64,000 nucleotides of DNA from contig URSD01000007.1 of NCBI GenBank assembly GCA_900550395.1, positions 13,116-77,115 on the forward strand, given 5' to 3'. Shown piece by piece: positions 52,483 to 61,387 of this stretch. How positions within the stretch are numbered: the first letter of the stretch is position 1; each line of letters begins with the position of its first letter. The notes under the pieces were generated by a model, which was not told the DNA's origin, did not search any database, and saw only the letters and a program-made list of their open reading frames with translations. This DNA is from an uncultured Porphyromonadaceae bacterium (lineage in GTDB: Bacteria > Bacteroidota > Bacteroidia > Bacteroidales > Muribaculaceae). The translations under genes were made by a program, and so were the position numbers.

Positions 52483-53936
52483 AAGTCGCCGAGGGCAGGA
52501 TTGTTCCACATGCCGAACGGGTCGAACTTGTGCCAGTCGGTCTTGCGGTTCTTGGAAAGTATGCCGCGGATGTCGTTGACGAGAGCCATGGCTGTGATAC
52601 GCTGCAGAGCATCGGCCGTGCACGCTATCTCCGGGCTGTCATGTTCCTCTATGTAGCGCAGTAGCTCGCGCGCCTTATCGGTCTGTCCGCATTTCAGGCG
52701 CGAAATCAGGCATATCACGATGTTGGCATAGCGGGAAGCACCGTCGAGCAACGCATAGTCGGTGTCTTCATCGAATATGCGGCACAGCATATCGAAATGC
52801 TGGAGGATGAACAGCGTGTCGACGTAGACCGAACGGTCCTGCATCGGCTCGGGACTGTTGCGGTCGTAGGCCTCCATCACCTGACGCGCCTCCTCAAAGA
52901 GCCCGCAGTCCTTCAGGTCCTCGGCCCAGTCGAGCCACGTGTCCTCGTCTCGCTCGTCGGTGGCCTTGTAGAAGCGGTCGAGCACCGACGGCAGGTCGCC
53001 GAGACCGGTGCCCACGGCGTCGCTGAGCACAGCCCGGTCGCCGGGGAAACGGTCAAGACACTGACGCATAGTCTCGCGCGAAGCGGCTACATTGCCGTTG
53101 GCAAAACTGATAAAGGCGGCCACACGCTGCACATCGACATCGTCGGGGTACTTTTTTGCCAGCTTGCGTATGATAGCCTCGGCCTCGGGCTGCGTTTCCT
53201 CATTGCCCATCAGCATGCGCGCACGCAACTGCAGGGCATCCTTGTTCTCCGGGTCGACGGCAAGGGAATAGTCCACGGCCGAGAGGGCCTGCTCGCGCTT
53301 ATCGAGCATGTCGTAGTCCTGAGCCAGCATGAACCAGTAGTAGGCGCTGAACGGCTCGCTTTCGGTAAGCTCCTCAAGATAGCGCACAGCATTCTCATAG
53401 CTGTGGTTAAGCTCCGACACGACACCGAGTTCATAGAGCAGGATGGGCAGATAGTCGGCCTTCTTGCGCAGCAGCGCCTCGTTGGCGACAAGCCAGTCGT
53501 AGACACCGAGCGACGATGCCAGCTCGACGAGCTGAATCACCTCCTCGTCGTCGAGGCGGTCCACACCGTCGAGCAGATAGCGTATGGCGTTCTCGGCATC
53601 GCGGCCCTGAGGCGCCCTGCTACGCAGGCGCATTATCTCCCAGATGGGCGATGTCTCCTGCGTGTTGTCGTCGAGAAACTTGGCGGCGGCGTCATCGCTT
53701 ATAAACGTATAGAATATGGCGCGCCGCTGCTTCAGCAGCTCGCTCTCGGGATAAAGACGGGCGCCGCACATCAGTACCTCCATCTTGAGGTAATCGTCGG
53801 CCATATCTCCGGCATAGTCGAAGAGGTCGACAAGCTCATCCTCGTCGAAGAAACGCTCGCTCACGGGCTTGCCGAGAGACTCGCGGAAACGGTCGCACAA
53901 TTCGCGGCGGCGATTTTCGGTTTCGTCGTCAATCAT
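52479..53936 (-). CDS. tetratricopeptide-repeat protein
   Basis: 485 residues, cytoplasmic, acidic and all-helical. TPR-like units run from about 165 to 285 (LPILLYELGVVSELNHSYEN, YWFMLAQDYDMLDKREQALS, VDYSLAVDPENKDALQLRAR), with degenerate helical pairs on either side. No enzyme motif is seen. It lies 26 bp after glnS and overlaps mltG by ATGA, so it may adapt proteins to cell-wall or translation machinery, but the context does not decide. Not recognised beyond TPR. Confidence 0.75.
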   Translation of the reverse strand: MIDDETENRRRELCDRFRESLGKPVSERFFDEDELVDLFDYAGDMADDYLKMEVLMCGARLYPESELLKQRRAIFYTFISDDAAAKFLDDNTQETSPIWEIMRLRSRAPQGRDAENAIRYLLDGVDRLDDEEVIQLVELASSLGVYDWLVANEALLRKKADYLPILLYELGVVSELNHSYENAVRYLEELTESEPFSAYYWFMLAQDYDMLDKREQALSAVDYSLAVDPENKDALQLRARMLMGNEETQPEAEAIIRKLAKKYPDDVDVQRVAAFISFANGNVAASRETMRQCLDRFPGDRAVLSDAVGTGLGDLPSVLDRFYKATDERDEDTWLDWAEDLKDCGLFEEARQVMEAYDRNSPEPMQDRSVYVDTLFILQHFDMLCRIFDEDTDYALLDGASRYANIVICLISRLKCGQTDKARELLRYIEEHDSPEIACTADALQRITAMALVNDIRGILSKNRKTDWHKFDPFGMWNNPALGDL

Positions 53937-53962
53937 TTATGATTATTTCGTTTACGACTTTC

Positions 53963-55669
53963 TCAATTCTTTTTCTGCTCTTTCTCCCAGCTGTCCTTCA
54001 GCGCTATGGTGCGGTTGAACACGAGTGCGCCGGGCTTGCTGTCGTAGTCGGGCGTGAAGTAGCCTACGCGCTGGAACTGGAATTTGGTGCCGCGTTCGGC
54101 ATTCTCGGCGACGAACGGCTCGACTTTGACGCCCTCCACTACCTTAAGCGAGTCGGGGTTGAGCATCTCGCGGAAATCGCGTTCGGTTTCGGCGGCAGGA
54201 TTCTCTACGCTGAAGAGACGGTCGTAGAGGCGCACGGTGGCGTCGACGGCATGGCGCGCGCTCACCCAGTGGAGCGTACCCTTCACCTTGCGGGCCGCAC
54301 CGGGCGCACCGCTGTGGCTGTCGGGGTCGTAGGTGCAGTGTATTTCGGTGATGTTGCCGTCGGCGTCTTTCACGGCTTCCTCGCACTTGACTATGTAGGC
54401 ACCCTTCAGGCGCACTTCCTGGCCGGGGGTCATGCGGAAGAACTTCTTGGGCGGATTCTCCATGAAGTCGTCGCGCTCGATGTATATCTCGCGGCAGAAA
54501 GGCATCTCGTGCGTGCCTGCGCCCTCCTCCTCGGGATTGTTGTCCATGCTGACCATCTCGACCTTGTCCTCGGGATAGTTGGTGATGACGACCTTGACGG
54601 GATTGAGGACGGCCATTACGCGTGTGGCTTTCTTGTTGAGGTCGTCGCGCACGGCATGCTCAAGCAGGCTGACGCTGTTAAGAGCCTCGTATTTGGTATA
54701 GCCGATGGTGTTGATGAAGTTGCGTATGCTCTCGGGCGTGTAGCCGCGGCGGCGCATGCCGCTGATGGTGGGCATGCGGGGGTCGTCCCAGCCTGCCACG
54801 AGACCTTCCTTGACGAGCTGGAGCAGCTTGCGCTTGCTCATGACCGTGTAGGTGAGGTTCAGGCGGTTGAACTCAATCTGCCTCGGGCAGTAGCTTTCGT
54901 CGGCGAGCTCCTTCACGAAGTACTCGTAAAGCGGACGATGCACCTCGAACTCCAGGGTACAGATGCTGTGGGTCACACCCTCGAAGTAGTCGCTCTGGCC
55001 GTGGGCGAAGTCGTACATGGGATAGACCTTCCACGTGGTGCCGGTGCGGTGGTGGGGCGTCTTGATGATGCGGTACATGATGGGGTCGCGGAAGTGCATA
55101 TTGGGCGACGCCATGTCGATTTTGGCGCGAAGCACGCGGGCGCCTTCCTCAAACTCGCCGGCATTCATGCGCATGAACAGGTCAAGATTCTCCTCGGGAG
55201 TACGGTTGCGGTAGGGACTCTCCGTGCCCGGCACCGTGGGTGTACCTTTCTGCTCGGCTATCTGCTCGCTTGTCTGGTCGTCGACGTAGGCTTTGCCCTC
55301 CTTAATGAGGCGCACCGCGAGGTCGAAAAGACGCGGGAAATAGTCGGAAGCATAGTACTCGCGGTCGCCCCAGTCGAAGCCGAGCCAGTGGATGTCCTCG
55401 CGGATGCTGTCGACATACTCCACGTCCTCCTTGACCGGATTGGTATCGTCGAAGCGCAGATTGCACGTGCCTCCGAACTTCTCGGCTACGCCGAAGTCCA
55501 TGCATATGGCCTTGGCATGGCCTATGTGCAGATAGCCGTTGGGCTCGGGCGGGAAACGGGTGTTGAGTCGTCCGCCGTTCTTGCCGGCTTTCAGGTCGTC
55601 GAGCACGGTCTGCTCCACAAAGTTCAGTATCTCTTTCTTGCCGTTTTCGGCTTCTGTATTGTCTGCCAT
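53963..55669 (-). CDS. glnS: glutaminyl-tRNA synthetase
   Basis: 568 residues. It charges tRNA-Gln with glutamine. Class I signatures: the HIGH box PEPNGYLHIGHAKAICMDFG (about residue 35) and the KMSKS-equivalent VMSKRKLLQLVKEG. TRFPPEPNG and LGFDWGDREYYASDYFPRLF are typical of GlnRS. I start at 55669 (MADNTEAENG), not at the more distal ATG 55705, since the latter lies in the promoter. It heads an operon with the TPR gene and mltG. Confidence 0.95.
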   Translation of the reverse strand: MADNTEAENGKKEILNFVEQTVLDDLKAGKNGGRLNTRFPPEPNGYLHIGHAKAICMDFGVAEKFGGTCNLRFDDTNPVKEDVEYVDSIREDIHWLGFDWGDREYYASDYFPRLFDLAVRLIKEGKAYVDDQTSEQIAEQKGTPTVPGTESPYRNRTPEENLDLFMRMNAGEFEEGARVLRAKIDMASPNMHFRDPIMYRIIKTPHHRTGTTWKVYPMYDFAHGQSDYFEGVTHSICTLEFEVHRPLYEYFVKELADESYCPRQIEFNRLNLTYTVMSKRKLLQLVKEGLVAGWDDPRMPTISGMRRRGYTPESIRNFINTIGYTKYEALNSVSLLEHAVRDDLNKKATRVMAVLNPVKVVITNYPEDKVEMVSMDNNPEEEGAGTHEMPFCREIYIERDDFMENPPKKFFRMTPGQEVRLKGAYIVKCEEAVKDADGNITEIHCTYDPDSHSGAPGAARKVKGTLHWVSARHAVDATVRLYDRLFSVENPAAETERDFREMLNPDSLKVVEGVKVEPFVAENAERGTKFQFQRVGYFTPDYDSKPGALVFNRTIALKDSWEKEQKKN

Positions 55670-55706
55670 AGGTGATATCTTTGTGTTCGATGTTGGTTTT
55701 AACATG

Positions 55707-55714
55707 CAAAATTA
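55707..55714 (-). promoter_or_regulatory. -7 box TAATTTTG for glnS (leftward)
   Basis: Perfect box on the minus strand about 38 nt before the glnS start; the upstream TTTG is 23 bp away, so spacing is long. It excludes ATG 55705 as start. Confidence 0.6.
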
Positions 55715-55768
55715 GCAAAATTTCTTCTTTTATAATGCAAAAATAAGAATAAAATGTGCGTGAGAAAA

Positions 55769-55800
55769 TTTGCACAATCCGACAAAAAGCGCTAACTTTG
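55769..55800 (+). promoter_or_regulatory. promoter TTTG-N20-TAACTTTG of rpsF
   Basis: TTTG (55769-55772), 20 bp, TAACTTTG. It drives the rpsF-rpsR-rplI operon with a ~45-nt leader and is divergent from the glnS promoter. Confidence 0.8.
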
Positions 55801-55853
55801 CAGCCGGCTTACGAGAGCCACATAACATCATTCATTCAACATAAAGTACACCA

Positions 55854-56219
55854 ATGCTTTACGAAACCGTTTTCATTTTAACTCCCGTTTTGTCTGACGT
55901 TCAGATGAAGGAAGCGGTAGAAAAGTTCAGCAATCTTCTCGTCGAGAACGGCGCCAAGATTGTGAACACCGAAGAATGGGGCATGCGCAAACTCGCCTAT
56001 CCCATCCAGAAGAAGTCCACAGGCTTCTATTGCTTCCTTGAGTTTGAAGGCGCAACAGACATCGTCAAGAAACTCGAAACCGCTTACCGCCGCGACGAGC
56101 GCGTGCTGCGCTTCCTCACCTTCCGTCAGGACAAGTACGCCGCAGAGTACGCCGCCAAGCGCCGCAGCCTCAAGGCTCAGAAAAACGAAGCTCCCACCAC
56201 AGAAACCAAGGAGGACTAA
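55854..56219 (+). CDS. rpsF: 30S ribosomal protein S6
   Basis: 121 residues. MLYETVFILTPVLSDVQMKE and EEWGMRKLAYPIQKKSTGFY are the family blocks; RRDERVLRFLTFRQDKYAAE ends the conserved domain before a charged tail. It binds S18, encoded 3 bp downstream. Confidence 0.96.
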   Translation: MLYETVFILTPVLSDVQMKEAVEKFSNLLVENGAKIVNTEEWGMRKLAYPIQKKSTGFYCFLEFEGATDIVKKLETAYRRDERVLRFLTFRQDKYAAEYAAKRRSLKAQKNEAPTTETKED

Positions 56220-56222
56220 ATC

Positions 56223-56492
56223 ATGGCACAAGCTCAATCCGAAATCCGCTACCTCACTCCCATGAGTGTGGATGTCAAAAAGAAAAAATACTGCCGTTTC
56301 AAACGCAGCGGCATCAAGTACGTCGACTACAAGGACCCCGAATTCCTCAAGAAGTTCCTCAACGAACAGGGCAAAATCCTCCCCCGTCGCATCACAGGCA
56401 CATCGCTGAAGTTCCAGCGCCGCGTGGCTCAGGCCGTAAAGCGTGCTCGCCACCTCGCCCTGCTGCCCTACGTAACCGACCTGATGAAATAA
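56223..56492 (+). CDS. rpsR: 30S ribosomal protein S18
   Basis: 89 residues. KKKYCRFKRSGIKYVDYKDP and ILPRRITGTSLKFQRRVAQA are diagnostic. It pairs with S6 on the platform. Translation follows rpsF after 3 bp. Confidence 0.96.
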   Translation: MAQAQSEIRYLTPMSVDVKKKKYCRFKRSGIKYVDYKDPEFLKKFLNEQGKILPRRITGTSLKFQRRVAQAVKRARHLALLPYVTDLMK

Positions 56493-56514
56493 CCCACGCT
56501 AAAGGAATTCCATT

Positions 56515-56958
56515 ATGAAGATTATTCTTAAAGAAGACGTTCAGGGCCTTGGATACAAGGACGACGTAGTGGAAGTGCGCGACGGATACGGCCGCAATTT
56601 CCTCATTCCCACAGGCAAGGCCGTCGTGGCAACTCCTTCGGCTCTCAAAGTACTCGCCGAGAACCAGCGTCAGCGCGCTCACAAGCTCGCCAAGATCAAA
56701 GCCGACGCAGAAGCTCTCGCAGCAAGCCTCGAGGGCGTAGCTCTCACCATCGGCGCAAAGACCAGCGCAACCGGCACTATCTTCGGTTCGGTCAACGCCA
56801 TCCAGATTGCAGAGGCTCTCGAAAAGCTGGGTCACAACATCGACCGCAAGTGCATCGAGCTTAAGAAAGCTGTCAAGGAAGTAGGCAAATACACCGCCAC
56901 ACTCAACCTCCACAAGGAAGTCAGCGTGGAGATTCCCTTTGAAGTGGTTGCCGAATAA
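56515..56958 (+). CDS. rplI: 50S ribosomal protein L9
   Basis: 147 residues. KEDVQGLGYKDDVVEVRDGY, then GRNFLIPTGKAVVATPSALK is the N-terminal domain, joined by a long helix to the C-terminal domain containing SATGTIFGSVNAIQIAEALE. It ends the operon and is followed by a bidirectional hairpin. Confidence 0.96.
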   Translation: MKIILKEDVQGLGYKDDVVEVRDGYGRNFLIPTGKAVVATPSALKVLAENQRQRAHKLAKIKADAEALAASLEGVALTIGAKTSATGTIFGSVNAIQIAEALEKLGHNIDRKCIELKKAVKEVGKYTATLNLHKEVSVEIPFEVVAE

Positions 56959-56994
56959 GCGACGGCTTCATACTCCACACACCAGCCATAACTG

Positions 56995-57033
56995 TCCGCG
57001 CAGAGCCATCCGGCTCCGCGCGGATTTCATTTT
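56995..57033 (+). terminator. hairpin terminator after rplI
   Basis: TCCGCGC pairs with GCGCGGA and AGAGCC with GGCTCC (one mismatch), 4-nt loop, then TTTCATTTT. Since the next gene converges, it may work both ways. Confidence 0.8.
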
Positions 57034-57045
57034 GCTCCGCACTAA

Positions 57046-58278
57046 TCAAGAGTCAAGGTCGGCAGGGAGAGCACGCGACGCATATGCGCACACAACGATG
57101 AGCACAGCCATACAGGCATATATCACGGCAGCAGAATGAATCACGTCGCCGACACCCACCAGCGGCATGACAACGGCGCCTACGGCATAGCCGGAGACAC
57201 CAAGTACCGACGAAGCCTCGCCGGCCTGCTGCCGCCCCTCGTTCATCGCCAGCGTATTGGTGGTAGTGAAGATCAGACCGAGACCGAAAAGCATTGTTAC
57301 GGCAAGCACCTCGAAGAGCACTATGCTATGCACGGTACACAATGCCACCGCCTGCCCCACGGCGCCCACCGCCATCACGAGCGAGCCCGCGGTAGCCGCA
57401 CGCTTGAGAGGACGGAACCTGAGCGCCGTCATGCTGCCGGCCGCCACGAACAACGCGTTGAAGCCTATGACACAGCCGTAGAGTGTCTGCGACAGTCCGT
57501 AATGGTTTTGAAGAATAAACGAGGATGACGTGATATAAGCAAACAACAGTCCGAGGGCAAGCCCCTTGAACACAACATGAATCATGAACGGCCGATTGCG
57601 CAGCATGACGCCATATCCGCCGTACGACCGCCACCATGCGCCGCTTGTACGGCGCGACACCGGCAACGACTCTTTCAAGGCTCCGGAGCAGGCCAGGACA
57701 ACGAGAGCGAATACGACAAGCACCACAAATATGCCCTGCCATCCGAAAGCGTCGGCCGTAACGCCGCCAATGATTGGAGCCGAGGCCGGAGCGATGCCGT
57801 TGATGGCTCCCACGAGCGCCATGAGCTTTGCCAGCTGACGGCCGGAATACACATCGGCCGGGATCGTGCGCGCCAGAAAATATCCACCCGCAGCGCCAAG
57901 TCCCTGAAACAGCCTGCACCACACGAAGAAATGAATCGTGGGCGAAAACACACTGACAACAGCCGCCACGATAAAAAGACACACAGAGCCCACAAGCACA
58001 GGCTTGCGGCCATAACGATCGCTCATCGGCCCGAGAATTATCTGCCCGAGAGCAAGACCTATCATACCGGTTGTCATTCCCATCTGCACAGTAGACACCG
58101 AGCAATGAAAAAAACGGCACATGGCAGGAAGTGCGGGAGAGTACATGTCGTTGACAAACGATCCCAGCGCACTCATGCCTACAAGGAAAGCCACGACAAA
58201 AAAGTAATAGCCGCGGCTGCTGCCAAGCTTTGCCTGCAAAGGCGATGAAGACTCAGGTGGTAATGAATTCTGTGACAT
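57046..58278 (-). CDS. Bcr/CflA-type MFS drug exporter
   Basis: 410 residues, about twelve membrane helices. The MFS loop 2-3 motif is GPMSDRYGRKPVL (about residue 83), motif C-like GIAPASAPIIGGVTADAFGW follows, and the N-terminus FVNDMYSPALPAMCRFF has the Bcr/CflA MYLPALP-like signature. It would export small toxic compounds by proton antiport. No regulator is adjacent. It converges on rplI across the shared terminator and diverges from the small acidic gene. Confidence 0.85.
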   Translation of the reverse strand: MSQNSLPPESSSPLQAKLGSSRGYYFFVVAFLVGMSALGSFVNDMYSPALPAMCRFFHCSVSTVQMGMTTGMIGLALGQIILGPMSDRYGRKPVLVGSVCLFIVAAVVSVFSPTIHFFVWCRLFQGLGAAGGYFLARTIPADVYSGRQLAKLMALVGAINGIAPASAPIIGGVTADAFGWQGIFVVLVVFALVVLACSGALKESLPVSRRTSGAWWRSYGGYGVMLRNRPFMIHVVFKGLALGLLFAYITSSSFILQNHYGLSQTLYGCVIGFNALFVAAGSMTALRFRPLKRAATAGSLVMAVGAVGQAVALCTVHSIVLFEVLAVTMLFGLGLIFTTTNTLAMNEGRQQAGEASSVLGVSGYAVGAVVMPLVGVGDVIHSAAVIYACMAVLIVVCAYASRALPADLDS

Positions 58279-58382
58279 AAAATCACAACAGCACCGGCAA
58301 CGGGAATGTTGTGCGCAAGCCCGATTTTTAACTTTTAACTATAAATAACTTTCACTATTGCGACACAACAACGTAAAATTAG

Positions 58383-58390
58383 TATTTTTG
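58383..58390 (+). promoter_or_regulatory. -7 box TATTTTTG, 6 nt before ATG
   Basis: A perfect TAnnTTTG box with the same 6-nt gap to ATG as at 2708. The transcript of the small acidic gene and aguA is therefore predicted to be leaderless. TTG at 58358 is 22 bp upstream. Confidence 0.6.
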
Positions 58391-58396
58391 CGCGCG

Positions 58397-58651
58397 ATGG
58401 AAGACACATTTGACCTTACAGAGTATTTCGACTCGCTATTGCAACAGACCGGCAGCATCGACATGGCCGAAGCGGAATTCAAACGCGCCATAGCCGACGA
58501 CCCCGAGCTGCACGCCTGCTACCGGGAATGGTGCCATGAGAACGGCAGTTCGGAGAGGCATGGATTTCTGGACTATTGCGAGGAGTACATGCAGTCGCAG
58601 GACAGCCGCTGGGATTCACTGAGCGATTACGACGATGACAACAATCTCTGA
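58397..58651 (+). CDS. 84-aa acidic protein overlapping aguA
   Basis: 84 residues, strongly acidic, with helical N-terminus (MEDTFDLTEYFDSLLQQTGS) and a C-terminal Asp-rich tail (DSLSDYDDDNNL). I do not recognise the family. Its last 17 bases overlap the aguA start in another frame, implying translational coupling. A -7 box only 6 nt upstream of ATG means the mRNA may be leaderless. The upstream in-frame ATG at 58358 lies in the promoter and is rejected. Confidence 0.6.
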   Translation: MEDTFDLTEYFDSLLQQTGSIDMAEAEFKRAIADDPELHACYREWCHENGSSERHGFLDYCEEYMQSQDSRWDSLSDYDDDNNL

Positions 58652-59678
58652 CCGCATACAGCGTCTCCCTGCCGAATGGGAGCCTCAGGGCGCTGTGCTG
58701 CTGGCGTGGCCCCACGGCGACACCGACTGGGCCGACATGCTGCCGGAAGTGCAGGCATGCTACCGCCGCATAGCGGAAGCAGCCGCAGAACGGGCAATTC
58801 TCATCGTGATAGGCCCCGACACGGATGACATAGCCCGCGGACTCGCGCACATCGACCCCAAGCGCATGCACATCGTGCGCGTGGACACCAACGACACCTG
58901 GACCCGGGACTACGGCGCCATAACCACCATAGCCCCGGACGGCGCCCCCACCCTCCACGATTTCTGCTTCAACGGATGGGGGCTTAAATTCGCATCCTGC
59001 CTCGACAACATGGCGACGCGCGCGCTAATTGAGCGCCAGATACTTCCTCGGCAGGCCTATGCCAACCATCTCGGCTTCGTGCTTGAAGGCGGAAGCATCG
59101 ACAGCGACGGCACAGGCACACTGCTGACGACATCGGCCTGCCTGCTCTCGCCCAACCGCAACGGCGACCTCGACCGCAACGCCATAGAGGCTGAACTGTG
59201 CCGCACACTCGGAGTCCGGCGCATGCTGTGGCTCGACTACGGCGCACTCGCAGGCGACGACACCGACAGCCACGTCGACACTCTGGCACGTTTCGCCCCC
59301 GGCGGCACCATAGTCTACACCGGATGCGACGACCCGGCCGACGAGCATTACGACCAGCTTCAAGCCATGGCGGCACAGCTGCGGGAATTCCGCACCGCCG
59401 AAGGCAAGCCCTACAATCTTGTCGAGCTGCCGCTGCCTGACGCCATATACGACGACGAAGGCCAGCGGCTTCCCGCCACATACGCCAATTTTCTGCCGCT
59501 GAACGGCGCCATACTCATGCCTGTCTACGGCCAGCCGCGCAAGGACCGCCTGGCATGCGACACCATGCGCGTTGCCTTCGACGGCTTTGACATCATACCT
59601 ATCGACTGCCGCGCCCTCATACGGCAGCACGGCTCGCTGCATTGCGCCACAATGCAATTTCCACCTCAAGTAATATGA
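58635..59678 (+). CDS. aguA: agmatine deiminase
   Basis: 347 residues. It hydrolyses agmatine to N-carbamoylputrescine and ammonia. The peptidyl-arginine deiminase fold is complete: WPHGDTDWADML, DTWTRDYGAITTI (about residue 85), LEGGSIDSDGTGTLLTT, the His/Asp segment DTDSHVDTLARFAPGGTI, and the nucleophilic Cys in HGSLHCATMQFP near the C-terminus. It overlaps aguB by ATGA and the small acidic gene by 17 bp. Confidence 0.94.
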   Translation: MTTISDRIQRLPAEWEPQGAVLLAWPHGDTDWADMLPEVQACYRRIAEAAAERAILIVIGPDTDDIARGLAHIDPKRMHIVRVDTNDTWTRDYGAITTIAPDGAPTLHDFCFNGWGLKFASCLDNMATRALIERQILPRQAYANHLGFVLEGGSIDSDGTGTLLTTSACLLSPNRNGDLDRNAIEAELCRTLGVRRMLWLDYGALAGDDTDSHVDTLARFAPGGTIVYTGCDDPADEHYDQLQAMAAQLREFRTAEGKPYNLVELPLPDAIYDDEGQRLPATYANFLPLNGAILMPVYGQPRKDRLACDTMRVAFDGFDIIPIDCRALIRQHGSLHCATMQFPPQVI

Positions 59679-60574
59679 AACATTCCGAAATCCTGCGCAC
59701 AGGCATCATACAACAGCACAACAGCGCCGACCGCGACGAGAACCGCCGGCGCATAGCCGAGGCAGCCGAAAAGCTTGCCGCCGACGGCGCGCGCCTCATC
59801 GTCAACCGCGAGCTGCATGATTCGCTTTACTTCTGCCAGAGCGAGGACATTCACCTCTGCGACCTGGCCGTAGACCTGCGCGACGGAAGCGAAACTATAA
59901 AGTTCTACTCCGAGCTGGCACGCCGCTTAGGCGTGGTGCTCGTCACGTCGCTGTTCGAGCGCCGTGCCGCAGGCCTCTATCATAACACCGCCGTCGTATT
60001 CGAGGCCGACGGCAGCGTGGCCGGCCGATACCGCAAGATGCATATTCCCGACGACCCGGCCTACTACGAGAAGTTCTACTTCACACCCGGCGACATGGGA
60101 TTCCACCCCGTAGAGACGTCGGTGGGACGCCTCGGCGTACTTGTGTGCTGGGACCAGTGGTACCCCGAGGCCGCCCGCCTGATGGCTCTGCGCGGCGCGG
60201 AAGTGCTCATATACCCCACGGCCATTGGATATGAAAGCAGCGACACGCCCGACGAGCAGGAGCGCCAGCGCGAGGCCTGGACAGTGGTGCAGCGCGGCCA
60301 TGCCGTAGCCAACGGACTGCCAGTCGTCACCGTCAACCGTGTGGGCCACGAGAGCGACCCGTCCGGCGCCACCGAGGGCATTCATTTCTGGGGCAGCAGC
60401 TTCGTGGCCGGCCCGCAGGGCGAGCTGCTGTATCGCGCGCCGAAGGACACAGAAGCCACGGCCGTGGTCGACATAGACCTGGCACGAAGTGAGCATGTGC
60501 GCCGCTGGTGGCCTTTTCTGCGCGACCGCCGCATCGACGCTTACGAAGGCCTCGAGCACCGGTTCCTGGACTGA
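59675..60574 (+). CDS. aguB: N-carbamoylputrescine amidase
   Basis: 299 residues of the nitrilase superfamily. It splits N-carbamoylputrescine into putrescine, CO2 and ammonia. Catalytic residues: Glu in VNRELHDSLYFCQSED (about 48), Lys in YRKMHIPDDPAYYEKFYFTP (about 121), Cys in LVCWDQWYPEAARLMA (about 158). ELHDSLYFCQ is diagnostic of AguB. With aguA this completes the agmatine route to putrescine; arginine decarboxylase is not in the window. Confidence 0.94.
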   Translation: MKHSEILRTGIIQQHNSADRDENRRRIAEAAEKLAADGARLIVNRELHDSLYFCQSEDIHLCDLAVDLRDGSETIKFYSELARRLGVVLVTSLFERRAAGLYHNTAVVFEADGSVAGRYRKMHIPDDPAYYEKFYFTPGDMGFHPVETSVGRLGVLVCWDQWYPEAARLMALRGAEVLIYPTAIGYESSDTPDEQERQREAWTVVQRGHAVANGLPVVTVNRVGHESDPSGATEGIHFWGSSFVAGPQGELLYRAPKDTEATAVVDIDLARSEHVRRWWPFLRDRRIDAYEGLEHRFLD

Positions 60575-60647
60575 GCGCCGGACATCACGCCGCATTATGT
60601 ATAAAAAGTCAGGGAAAATGTGCAACATTTTTCCCGTCTGAGCGTAT

Positions 60648-60655
60648 TAACTTTG
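60648..60655 (+). promoter_or_regulatory. -7 box TAACTTTG
   Basis: Perfect box, 49 nt upstream of the RibD-C gene start. The -33 region has no TTG. It separates this gene pair from aguB. Confidence 0.6.
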
Positions 60656-60704
60656 CAGTCGGTAAGCCGGGGAAACCCGGCGACGGACCTGTAAAATTTA
60701 CGCT

Positions 60705-61385
60705 ATGACAAAACCCTATATCATCTGCCACATGGTAGAATCCCTCGACGGGAGAATCGACTGCCGGATGGTGGACAAAATCAGCGGCGACGAATACTAT
60801 TCCACGCTCGACTCGCTCTGCTGCCCCGCATCGGTGGAAGGACGCGTAACCATGGAGCACTACTACGCCATGCCCGGCAAATTCGACAGCGGAGACTCCC
60901 CGGCTGCCGACCATGAGCAATGGCACACGACCTCCAACCGTAACGACTTCCATATATGCCCCGATACCACGGGCTCTCTGATGTGGGAAAGCGCCTCACT
61001 TGACGACGGACGTCCGCTACTAATACTGACGAGTGAGAAAGCCACAGAAAAGTATCTCGCCTATCTCCGCGACAAAGGCATATCCTATATCGCTACTGGC
61101 AAGGACGCCATAGACCTGCCTCGGGCCATGACTATTCTTTATGACCGCTTCGGCGTGGAGCGACTCGCCCTGCTCGGCGGAGGCCTCATCAACGGCGGTT
61201 TTCTCGCCGCCGGACTCCTCGACGAAGTGAGCATGCTGATAGCACCCGGCATTGACGGACGCGACGGCATGAGAGCGTCGTTCGACGGTATAAGCGACAC
61301 CTCGAAACTGCCGACAAGCCTGTCCCTGCTTTCGGTACAGCGCGAAGTCAACGGCGTAATATGGTTAAGATATAAAGTCAACTGA
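60705..61385 (+). CDS. RibD C-terminal/dihydrofolate reductase-like protein
   Basis: 226 residues, single domain of the RibD C-terminal fold. PYIICHMVESLDGRIDCRMV starts it; the NADPH-binding block is RPLLILTSEKATEKYLAYLR, and FGVERLALLGGGLINGGFLA with AGLLDEVSMLIAPGIDG near the end matches the reductase signature. It lacks the deaminase domain of true RibD, so it is a stand-alone NADPH reductase of unknown substrate. Aldo/keto reductase gene follows in 2 bp. Confidence 0.82.
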   Translation: MTKPYIICHMVESLDGRIDCRMVDKISGDEYYSTLDSLCCPASVEGRVTMEHYYAMPGKFDSGDSPAADHEQWHTTSNRNDFHICPDTTGSLMWESASLDDGRPLLILTSEKATEKYLAYLRDKGISYIATGKDAIDLPRAMTILYDRFGVERLALLGGGLINGGFLAAGLLDEVSMLIAPGIDGRDGMRASFDGISDTSKLPTSLSLLSVQREVNGVIWLRYKVN

Positions 61386-61387
61386 AC

